Source: Chloroflexota bacterium
GTDB lineage: Bacteria > Chloroflexota > UBA11872
Reading direction: 5' to 3'
DNA: 34,474 nucleotides
Assembly (NCBI GenBank): GCA_028874315.1
Contig: JAPPKM010000046.1
Location: 364-34,837, forward strand
This document shows, in pieces, positions 8,931 through 16,926 of this stretch. The stretch's first letter is position 1. Each line of letters begins with the position of its first letter. A model generated the notes under the pieces. It ran no database searches and had not been told where the DNA came from. It saw nothing but the letters and a program-made list of their open reading frames with translations. Both the position numbers and the translations under genes were made by a program.

Positions 8931-10025
8931 TCATGCGCGCGCCGAGACTGCCGTGGCGGCGTCCGCAGCCGCGGCCAGGACGTCCGTCGCCTCGTCAATA
9001 TCCGCGTCGCTGACCTGATGGTGCGTGACCAGGCGGAACATGTCGCCACGGGCGCCGCCGACACCTACACCGCGCTTGGCGGCCTCCTCAACGAAGACCT
9101 CCAGATTGAGGACGTCCGGATTCCACGTCACGAAGATCAGGTTGGTGTACACAGGTGAAATCAGACGCAGACCGGGCAAGTCGTCGATCACGTCGCCTAG
9201 CTGTTTCGCGCGACGGTGATCGTCGGCTAGACGACCGGGTCCTTCACGCAGGGCAATCAGACCTGCCGCCGCCATGACCCCGGCCTGCCGCATACCGCCG
9301 CCGACAAGCTGGCGGGTACGTCGAGCGCGCTCGACGAGGTCACCCGACCCAACGACCATTGAGCCGAAGGGCGCCCCGAGCCCTTTGGACAAACAGAACT
9401 GCACGGTATCGGCGCCGTCGGCCAGAGCCGAGACCGGAACATCGAGTGCCGCGGCGGCATTGAAGATACGCGCCCCGTCAATGTGCAGCCGCAGACCGTG
9501 CTGCATAGCCAGCGACGAGAGTTCTTGCATGACCGCGGGACCCCAGGCCACACCGCCTCGCCGGTTGTGCGTGTTCTCGGTCCAAATGACCGCCGGATTG
9601 AGCGAGTGCGTGGTCAGGGGACCGAGATGAGGCTCGACGTCTTCAGGTGTAAGCCAGCCGGGCGTCTGGATCGGAATGACGCTGCACCCGGCCAATGCGG
9701 CAAAGCCACCGGCTTCGGCCAGGGTTACATGCGATTCGGGATCAACCAGCAGTGTGTCGCCGCGGCGCGAGAGCGTAAGCAGGCTGACCAGGTTGCCCAT
9801 GGTGCCGCTGGTCACGAACAAGGCGGCTTCCTTGCCGAGGATCTCGGCGGCGAGACCTTCCAGCTCGCGGACGGTCGGGTCCTCGCCGCCCAGGTCGTCG
9901 CCCACCACGGCTCGGGCCATGGCCTCGCGCATCTCCTCGGTGGGTGTGGTCTGCGTGTCGCTGCGAAGTTCGATGCGAAACGGCGGCACGATGGCCTCCG
10001 GCCGAGACTGGCGAATAACGGCCAT
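8931..10025 (-). CDS. Threonine aldolase family protein (PLP-dependent beta-eliminating lyase)
   Basis: ELRSDTQTTPTEEMREAMARAVVGDDLGGEDPTVRELE; LFVTSGTMGNLV; LHIDGARIFNAA; CLSKGLGAPFGSMVVG. Confidence 0.93.
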   Translation of the reverse strand: MAVIRQSRPEAIVPPFRIELRSDTQTTPTEEMREAMARAVVGDDLGGEDPTVRELEGLAAEILGKEAALFVTSGTMGNLVSLLTLSRRGDTLLVDPESHVTLAEAGGFAALAGCSVIPIQTPGWLTPEDVEPHLGPLTTHSLNPAVIWTENTHNRRGGVAWGPAVMQELSSLAMQHGLRLHIDGARIFNAAAALDVPVSALADGADTVQFCLSKGLGAPFGSMVVGSGDLVERARRTRQLVGGGMRQAGVMAAAGLIALREGPGRLADDHRRAKQLGDVIDDLPGLRLISPVYTNLIFVTWNPDVLNLEVFVEEAAKRGVGVGGARGDMFRLVTHHQVSDADIDEATDVLAAAADAATAVSARA

Positions 10026-10109
10026 TCTAGTGGCACAGCCCCAGGCCATGGTGAAGTGGCGATGATCGGCCCGATTGACCACCAGACAGGTGCATGCCAC
10101 CATCAGCTT

Positions 10110-10381
10110 GAGGCCGTGCTAGGTGGGGAACTAGCGGTGCCCTCACGCCGCAATCCGCTACAGCGGGCTGAATCCCCGCCTGAGGGCCGACCGTAACGTG
10201 TCTGCCGCCGACGCTCGGTAGTGAACGCCGGGCCTCGTGCGACGAAGGCCTTCCAACCCCGTCAGGTCCGAGAGGAAGCAGCGGTACGAAGCCCCCTTCG
10301 GGCGCCGCGAGTCCACCTGGCCGGAGCCGCGGCCCGACGGTAAGGCGTTGTTGGACGGTTCGACGGCGGGTGCGCGGCCTC
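10110..10381 (+). ncRNA. ffs: Signal recognition particle RNA, large bacterial type with Alu domain
   Basis: 5' Alu-domain signature gccgtgctaggtggggaactagcggtgccctcacgccgcaatccgctacagcgggctgaatccccgcc; domain IV gtcaggtcc-gaga-ggaagcagcggta (10261-10286); terminal helix gaggccgtgc / gcgcggcctc; located just upstream of dnaX. Confidence 0.92.
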
Positions 10382-10391
10382 TATCTCTATC

Positions 10392-12068
10392 ATGACGCAC
10401 ACGTCAGGCTGGGAGGCTCCCGTGGCCGCGTCGCGTCCGCCGTCGTTTCAGGCCCTGTACAACCGCTACCGCCCGCAGCGGTTCGATGCGTTGATTGGCC
10501 AGGAGCACGTGGTTCGGACCCTCCAGAACGCCCTGGTCCACAACCGGCTCAGTCACGCCTACTTGTTCTCGGGCGAGCGGGGCACCGGCAAGACCACTGC
10601 CGCTCGGTTGTTGGCCAAGGCGGTCAACTGTCTGGAAGGCATCCAGGCAGAAACGTGCGGGCGCTGTGATCACTGCCAAGCCATAGCCAACGGCTCTTTT
10701 CTGGATCTGATCGAAATGGACGCGGCATCCCACCGCGGAATCGATGACATCCGAGAGATTCGCGAACTTACGCAGTTCGCGCCGGGAGCGGGACGTTATC
10801 GGGTCTACATCATCGACGAGGTCCACCAGCTGTCAGCGCCGGCAAAAGACGCGCTGTTGAAGACGCTGGAGGAACCCCCACCACAGACACTTTTCGTGCT
10901 GGCGACGACGGAGCCGCACCGGGTGCCGGCCACTATCCGGTCGCGCACGCAGCATCTGACTTTTCGTCGCATCGGCATACTTGAACTCATTGCGCAACTT
11001 CGCGCAATTGCCGAGGCCGAGCGCGCAGCAATCGAAGAAGCCGCGCTGCATACGCTGGCTCGGAATGCCGGCGGCAGTTCGCGCGACGCCGTGAGCCTCC
11101 TGGACCAGGCCCTGGCCTACAGCGATAACAACGCCACGGCCGACGCTGTCAATTCCATGCTGGGCCTGACCGGGCGCGACGCGGTGATTGAATTGCTTGG
11201 CCACCTGGTGGACGGCGACGCCGCGGCCGGGCTGCAAGCGATCGCACGCGCCATCGAGGCCGGCACGAGTCCCAACACCCTACGCCAACAGATGATCGAC
11301 ATTCTGCGCGACATCCTGATTCTGAAGTCTCTGCCCGAAACGACCGCCGTGGGTCACCTGACGGAGGACGAGGCTTTCGAATTGACGCGGCGAACCGAAC
11401 ACTCGACCTTGCGCGACATCGTGCGCACCCTGGAGGTGTTTGCAGAACCTGACCCGCCATCGCGGACCGGCGTGGACGCCACGCTAGAACTCGAGCTGGC
11501 ATTTGCGCGCGCGGTTCTCGCAATTTCCGAATCTCTCGACGTCACGACCGCAGCTTCACCTGCAAATGAGACACGCGGCGCGGTGCGCCAAGAGCCAGCG
11601 CGGCCAGCCGCGGACGCGTCGCGTGCCTCCAGGGAGCCGCAGCCAGAGCCGTCACCGGCATCCCCCGCGCAGCACACGAAGGTAGCGGACGGAGAACTTT
11701 CCGCAGCCACAATTGCCGCCCACAAGGACGACTGGGTGTCTCTGATTCGCCAGGAGTCTCGTGAGATTGCCCCCTACGTCGGCGAAGCGGAGGTTCTGGA
11801 CTTTGCCGACGGAACCGTGACGCTTGGCTATCGCAGCCGGTTTCTGTTCGACCGCGTGCAGCAGCCGGACGCCCAGCGCCGAGTCGCGCGGGCGCTATCG
11901 CAAGTGTTCGGCCGTCCGATTCAGATTCGTAACGATCAACGGAGCGCGTCGGCGCCAAATCGACGCCCTTCATCCGAGTCTTCGGTCGACGATGATCCAG
12001 TCGTACGAGTCGCGATGCGCGAGTATGGGGCCACGCCCCTTTCAGGCAAGCCCGCAACAGGAGGTTGA
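10392..12068 (+). CDS. dnaX: DNA polymerase III subunit gamma/tau
   Basis: YNRYRPQRFDALIGQEHVVRTLQNAL...HAYLFSGERGTGKTTAARLLAKAVNC; zinc-binding CGRCDHCQ; EVHQLSAPAKDALLKTLEEPPPQTLFVLATTEPHRVPATIRSR. Confidence 0.97.
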   Translation: MTHTSGWEAPVAASRPPSFQALYNRYRPQRFDALIGQEHVVRTLQNALVHNRLSHAYLFSGERGTGKTTAARLLAKAVNCLEGIQAETCGRCDHCQAIANGSFLDLIEMDAASHRGIDDIREIRELTQFAPGAGRYRVYIIDEVHQLSAPAKDALLKTLEEPPPQTLFVLATTEPHRVPATIRSRTQHLTFRRIGILELIAQLRAIAEAERAAIEEAALHTLARNAGGSSRDAVSLLDQALAYSDNNATADAVNSMLGLTGRDAVIELLGHLVDGDAAAGLQAIARAIEAGTSPNTLRQQMIDILRDILILKSLPETTAVGHLTEDEAFELTRRTEHSTLRDIVRTLEVFAEPDPPSRTGVDATLELELAFARAVLAISESLDVTTAASPANETRGAVRQEPARPAADASRASREPQPEPSPASPAQHTKVADGELSAATIAAHKDDWVSLIRQESREIAPYVGEAEVLDFADGTVTLGYRSRFLFDRVQQPDAQRRVARALSQVFGRPIQIRNDQRSASAPNRRPSSESSVDDDPVVRVAMREYGATPLSGKPATGG

Positions 12069-12071
12069 TTC

Positions 12072-12368
12072 GTGTCGATGAAGATGTTCCGGCAATTTCA
12101 AAAGCAAATGGAGAAAGTCCAGGACGAACTCAAGGCCATGACCGTCGAGGCCAAGTCCGGCGGCGGTGCCATCACCGTGGTGGCCACCGGGGACCAGCGC
12201 GTTGTCTCGATCGACATTGACCCGTCGGTCGTCGATCCCGAGGACACCGAGTTCCTGGCCGAGATGGTGCTGGTTGCGGTGAACGATGCGATGGAGCAGT
12301 CGCAGGAGTTGGCCAAGAGCAAGCTTGGCGGGCTAACCGGCGGTCTGAAAATCCCAGGCCTCGGCTAA
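12072..12368 (+). CDS. YbaB/EbfC family nucleoid-associated protein
   Basis: FRQFQKQMEKVQDELKAMTVEAKSGGGAITVVATGDQRVVSIDIDPSVVDPEDTEFLAEMVLVAVNDAMEQSQELAK; between dnaX and recR. Confidence 0.93.
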   Translation: MSMKMFRQFQKQMEKVQDELKAMTVEAKSGGGAITVVATGDQRVVSIDIDPSVVDPEDTEFLAEMVLVAVNDAMEQSQELAKSKLGGLTGGLKIPGLG

Positions 12369-12371
12369 GGC

Positions 12372-12974
12372 GTGGCGGACCCGCTCCCGCGCGCGGTCAC
12401 GCGGCTCATTGAGGAATTGGCGCGTCTCCCGACTATCGGGCCCAAAACGGCGCAGCGTCTGGCCTTCTTTCTCTTGCGGGGGTCGTCTGGACAGGCACGG
12501 ACGCTGGGGACAGCCGTCGCGTCGCTGCATGAGGGCATTCAGACGTGCGAGCGTTGCCGGAACTTCGCGGACGTCAATCCGTGTGCCATCTGCCAAGACC
12601 CGACTCGCAACACAGCGCTGATCTGTGTGGTGGAGGACCCGCTGGACCTGGTAGCCATTGAAAACTCCGGAGGGTTCAACGGGCTGTATCACGTTCTGCA
12701 CGGCACGATATCGCCGCTTGACGGGATTGGGCCGGACGATCTGACGATCGACCTCTTGGTCCGGCGCGCCGGGCGCGACGGAATCGGAGAGATTGTGGTG
12801 GCCACCAACGCAACGATCGAGGGCGACGCCACAGCCATGGAGATTCGGCTGCGGCTCAGCGACCTTGGAGTCCGGGTCACCCGACTCGCGCGCGGACTCG
12901 CCACCGGTGGAGACATCGAGTACGTTGACGCCGCAACCATCGCGCAGGCGTTGGAGGGTCGTCGTGAGATCTGA
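12372..12974 (+). CDS. recR: Recombination protein RecR
   Basis: LIEELARLPTIGPKTAQRLAFFLL (HhH), C4 zinc motif CERCRNFADVNPCAIC, Toprim ICVVEDPLDLVAIE. Confidence 0.96.
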   Translation: MADPLPRAVTRLIEELARLPTIGPKTAQRLAFFLLRGSSGQARTLGTAVASLHEGIQTCERCRNFADVNPCAICQDPTRNTALICVVEDPLDLVAIENSGGFNGLYHVLHGTISPLDGIGPDDLTIDLLVRRAGRDGIGEIVVATNATIEGDATAMEIRLRLSDLGVRVTRLARGLATGGDIEYVDAATIAQALEGRREI

Positions 12975-13692
12975 TCTTCAGGTCCAGCCAGACGCCGCGC
13001 CCGGCGGCCAATCAACGCGCTTGCGCTGGCTGGGTCACGCGACATTCCTGATCTCAAGCCCCGGCGGCGTGCAGTTGCTACTGGATCCGTTCAACGCCGA
13101 TCTCGGGTATCCGGTGCCCGAACTGCCATCGATCGACCTGATCGGAGTCAGCCACGAGCACGCCGACCACAACAACGTGGCACTCGCTCCGGGAGCGCCA
13201 AAGGTGGTGCGAGGCATTTCAGAGACCGGCTGGCATCCGGGCACCGTTTCGGTGGGGGACGTGACCCTCACCATGATCGGCGGCGCCTATCACGACGAGG
13301 TGCAGGGTCAACAGCGCGGGCGTACGGCGTTTATGTCTATTGAGATCGGCGGGCTTCGCCTGCTGCACCTCGGCGACCTTGGACACCGGCTCGACACCAA
13401 TCTGCTGGCTCAATGTCGCGGACATCAGGTGTTGCTAATCCCGGTCGGAGGTTTCTTCACGATCGATGGCGAGACGGCAGCCGCCACGATGGATGAGATT
13501 GGTCCAGCCCTGACCATACCGATGCACTATCGGACCGCGCGCCTCCCGGGACACCCGACGGCACCGCTCGCTGAGACCGGCTTCCTTGTTGGCCGCGAAG
13601 TGCGCCGCGTTGAGGACACGGAAATCGCATTGCGACCCGATGCCCTGCCGGCGCGGCCTGAGGTGGTCGTGCCGGCCGTCCCGGGCGGCTAG
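12964..13692 (+). CDS. MBL-fold metal-dependent hydrolase (UlaG-like)
   Basis: LRWLGHATFLISSPGGVQLLLDPFN; SHEHADHNN; LLHLGDLGHRLD; IPMHYRT. GTG start at 12964 overlaps recR by 11 nt. Confidence 0.88.
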   Translation: MRSDLQVQPDAAPGGQSTRLRWLGHATFLISSPGGVQLLLDPFNADLGYPVPELPSIDLIGVSHEHADHNNVALAPGAPKVVRGISETGWHPGTVSVGDVTLTMIGGAYHDEVQGQQRGRTAFMSIEIGGLRLLHLGDLGHRLDTNLLAQCRGHQVLLIPVGGFFTIDGETAAATMDEIGPALTIPMHYRTARLPGHPTAPLAETGFLVGREVRRVEDTEIALRPDALPARPEVVVPAVPGG

Positions 13693-14243
13693 CTGCCGGG
13701 TCGACGCGGCGGCGGGCAGGTCACCTCAGCGTCCTTGGTCATATCGTCGAAGTGGGCTTCGCGGACGTTGCCGACCTCAACCGACGTAAGCCTGGCGGAT
13801 ACCCGCACTGGTTCCTGGACGAGACAACGCAGCGCCGACTCCCAGCGAAGCGTGACGCCGGCTCGCAGCCGCTCCGGCACCCAGGTGAGAGTCTTTATTT
13901 CGGGCGCTCTTCCACCAACCTCGCGCCCACCGGCGTTGGTAATTTTCGCACGAGTCGTGGGGCTGTAGTCCCGATCCGAACCGGCGTTCTCGGGCAGGGT
14001 CAGGCTGGTCTCCACCAGCACGTCCGTCAGTCCGATGTTCGTTACCAGCAGAATCACGTCCGTGCGGCTGGGACCGATTTCTTCGGTCTGAATCTCAAAA
14101 CGGAGTTCCGGCGCTGGGGTCGGGGTAGCAAGCGGCTCGGCCGTCGCCTCGCAGGCCGCTGCCACCAAGCCGACCGCCAGAGTGAGCAAGCCAGCCGTGG
14201 CTGGCCGCAGCCACCGGTTTCCCAATATCGCTCGTGCATTCAT
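13689..14243 (-). CDS. Hypothetical lipoprotein, about 184 aa
   Basis: N-terminal signal ending in a lipobox-like LVAAAC followed by a Pro/Thr-rich linker; no family recognised. Confidence 0.65.
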   Translation of the reverse strand: MNARAILGNRWLRPATAGLLTLAVGLVAAACEATAEPLATPTPAPELRFEIQTEEIGPSRTDVILLVTNIGLTDVLVETSLTLPENAGSDRDYSPTTRAKITNAGGREVGGRAPEIKTLTWVPERLRAGVTLRWESALRCLVQEPVRVSARLTSVEVGNVREAHFDDMTKDAEVTCPPPRRPGS

Positions 14244-14400
14244 GACATAGAGCTTAGTGCAGAATGCGCCGCGATCGGGACATATCGTTAGACGCCCGCA
14301 ATAAGCGAGGTCACGTCAGATCGAACGCCCTCTGAGGATCACGCTCCTCTTCCTGCGGCTGGGACTGACCGCCTTCGGTGGTCCGGCGGCGCATATCGCG

Positions 14401-15456
14401 ATGATGCGACACGAGTTCGTGACCAGGCGCAAGTGGCTGACCGATCGGCGGTTTCTCGATCTGCTGGGCGTGACGAACCTGATTCCCGGCCCGAACTCAA
14501 CCGAGATGGCCATTCACCTGGGCCGAGAACGTGCAGGCCGGTGGGGTCTCGTGGGCGCCGGAGTTGCTTTCATTGCGCCGGCTGCGGTGATGGTCTCTGC
14601 GCTGGCGTGGATTTATGTCGAGTTCGGCTCAACGCCGGCGGTTACTTGGGTGCTGTACGGGGTCAAGCCGGTCGTAATCGCCATCGTCGCGCACGCAATC
14701 TGGGGTCTGGGACACGTGGTCGTGCGGCGCTGGCAAACAGCGCTGGTGGCTACGGCGGTGATTGCGCTTGGACTGCTCGGCGTCAATGAATTGCTGCTCC
14801 TGTTCGGCGGCGGCGCGGTCGGCGCCATGCTGCAGCGGCCGCAGTGGTTGACCGGACGCTTATCGGGCGTATTTCTCGCACCGCTGGCCAGCGTCAATCT
14901 TGCCGCCGCGGCCCCGGCCACATTCAGTCTCGTGGGGATGGGCTTGCTATTTCTGAAGATCGGCGCAGTGCTCTACGGCAGCGGCTATGTCCTCCTGGCG
15001 TTCCTCCGCGCCGATTTCGTGGAGCGGCTGGGCTGGCTGACCGAGACACAACTCCTGGACGCCGTGGCCATTGGGCAGGTCACCCCCGGGCCCGTATTCA
15101 CCACGGCGACGTTTATCGGATTCCTTTTGGCCGGTATTCCCGGCGCCGTCGTGGCCACAGTGGCAATCTTTCTGCCCTCATTCGTCTTCGTGGCCGCCAT
15201 TCACGCGCAGGTCAAGCGGCTGCGAGAGTCAAAAGTCACCGCGCCGATTTTGGACGCGGTCAACGCCTCCGCCGTCGGTCTCATGACCGTCGTGACCGTG
15301 TTCCTCGGCCAGTCGGCCCTGGTCGACGTTCCGACAATCCTGGCGGCGCTAGCGGCACTGGCCGTTCTTATCTTCACCAGAATCAACTCACTCTGGCTCA
15401 TTCTGGCCGGAGCGGCCATGGGCGCGATCATGCAGGGACTTGGTCTCGCGACGTAG
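14401..15456 (+). CDS. chrA: Chromate transporter family (ChrA-like), two CHR domains; N-terminus probably extends upstream to about 14320
   Basis: FLDLLGVTNLIPGPNSTEMAIHLG and LLDAVAIGQVTPGPVFTTATFIGFLLAGIPGA; in-frame upstream codons read ITLLFLRLGLTAFGGPAAHIA, the normal ChrA N-terminus. Confidence 0.9.
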   Translation: MMRHEFVTRRKWLTDRRFLDLLGVTNLIPGPNSTEMAIHLGRERAGRWGLVGAGVAFIAPAAVMVSALAWIYVEFGSTPAVTWVLYGVKPVVIAIVAHAIWGLGHVVVRRWQTALVATAVIALGLLGVNELLLLFGGGAVGAMLQRPQWLTGRLSGVFLAPLASVNLAAAAPATFSLVGMGLLFLKIGAVLYGSGYVLLAFLRADFVERLGWLTETQLLDAVAIGQVTPGPVFTTATFIGFLLAGIPGAVVATVAIFLPSFVFVAAIHAQVKRLRESKVTAPILDAVNASAVGLMTVVTVFLGQSALVDVPTILAALAALAVLIFTRINSLWLILAGAAMGAIMQGLGLAT

Positions 15457-15642
15457 CCCGGATCCTGGTTCGAGACCCAACCGTCGAATGCAAGACGCCG
15501 TCATTCGCCTGTCGTAGCCCTTTGATTCAGCAGCTCGACGGCGGTGCGTCTAGGCGAGGATCGCGCTAACCGCGCATACTGACGCAAGATGTAGGGGGCG
15601 CCCGGGAGCCGTCCGAGCGCCGAAGCGGGCGGTGGAGGCTCC

Positions 15643-16926
15643 GTGGCACGCACACCGTCCGAACCCGGACCTTCGGTCAGCCTGCAGCGGCCGTCAATCG
15701 TCATTCTGCTGGGCATTTTGCTGGTGGCCGCCATGGTCACGACGTCACCCATCGCGTACTGGCTGCTCTACGCGCTTGGCGGACTGGTAATCCTGTCGTA
15801 TTTGTGGACGCGAAACGCGGCCCGCTCGCTGCAATTGCGCCGGCGCCTCCGAGGGCATCAGATCACCGTCGGCGACCAGGTGCAAGAGGATTTTGAGCTT
15901 GTTAACACCAGCCGCCTGCCAATCCTGCTGGTGGAAGTGGACGATCACTCGGAATTGCCCGGCTACCAAGCGTCGGTTGCAGAAAGCCTGGGACCGCGGC
16001 AGCGCAAGCGTTGGATTTCACGCGGCCTCGCCGGACGTCGCGGGCTCTACGGCCTCGGACCGACGGATCTGCGAGTCGGCGACCCATTTGGGATCTTCGC
16101 CTCGGAGCGGCGAATCGACGTTCGGAACACGATCGTGGTCTATCCACCTATATCGATCATGGCCGATGTGGAGATCCCCGCCGGGTCGATGGTGGGTACG
16201 TCACGTTCGTCAATACGAACGCACCAGGTCACCTCCGACGCCGGAGGAATCCGGGAGTTTCAGCCTGGCGACCCGCTAAAGCGAATTCACTGGCTCTCCA
16301 GCGCACGTCGCTCGCAGCTGCTGGTCAAGGAGTTTGACTTGGAGCCCACGGCCAACCTATGGATCGCCCTGGATCTGGATCGGAACGTTCAAGCCGGCCA
16401 CGGCGATGAGTCCACCGAGGAGTACGGAGTAAAGATCGTATCGTCGCTGGCCCATCAGTTCGTGCGCGACAACAAGGCGGTGGGGTTCGTTGCACTCAGC
16501 CGTCAGGGGCGTCACCTGATCGAGCCCCAAAAGGGGCTCAAGCAGTTGTGGCGCATTTTGGAGACGCTGGCGGTGGTGCAGGCGAGCGGCACGGCACCAT
16601 TTCACGAGTTTTTGTCCGCCAGCGCGGCAGGACTGGGACGCGGCACGAGCCTGGTAGCCATCACGCCCTCCGCCGATCCGAGATGGGTCACCAGCCTCAC
16701 CCAGCTTGGCCACCGCGCAATTTATCCGCTGGCCGTCGCGATCGACGCCTCCACGTTCGGGCCGGGGGATTCAAACGCTGGTCTCAGCCAGGTAGCCGGT
16801 GCCGCGGGCATTGGCTTCGTGAGCGTTGATCAAGGGATGCGTTTCGAGATGATTCGCGCCGATGGGCGCAACCTCGCTGAGTTTGAACGCAGTCAGCGGC
16901 GACCCGTCACGCTGGCGCCGGCATGA
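15643..16926 (+). CDS. DUF58 domain-containing membrane protein
   Basis: Two N-terminal TM segments; GGIREFQPGDPLKRIHWLSSARRSQLLVKEFDLEPT is the DUF58 signature. Confidence 0.9.
   Translation: MARTPSEPGPSVSLQRPSIVILLGILLVAAMVTTSPIAYWLLYALGGLVILSYLWTRNAARSLQLRRRLRGHQITVGDQVQEDFELVNTSRLPILLVEVDDHSELPGYQASVAESLGPRQRKRWISRGLAGRRGLYGLGPTDLRVGDPFGIFASERRIDVRNTIVVYPPISIMADVEIPAGSMVGTSRSSIRTHQVTSDAGGIREFQPGDPLKRIHWLSSARRSQLLVKEFDLEPTANLWIALDLDRNVQAGHGDESTEEYGVKIVSSLAHQFVRDNKAVGFVALSRQGRHLIEPQKGLKQLWRILETLAVVQASGTAPFHEFLSASAAGLGRGTSLVAITPSADPRWVTSLTQLGHRAIYPLAVAIDASTFGPGDSNAGLSQVAGAAGIGFVSVDQGMRFEMIRADGRNLAEFERSQRRPVTLAPA

Noticed and set aside
10392-12068. Programmed -1 frameshift in dnaX producing gamma
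   Set aside because: No A-rich slippery heptamer (e.g. A AAA AAG) found on reading the gene.
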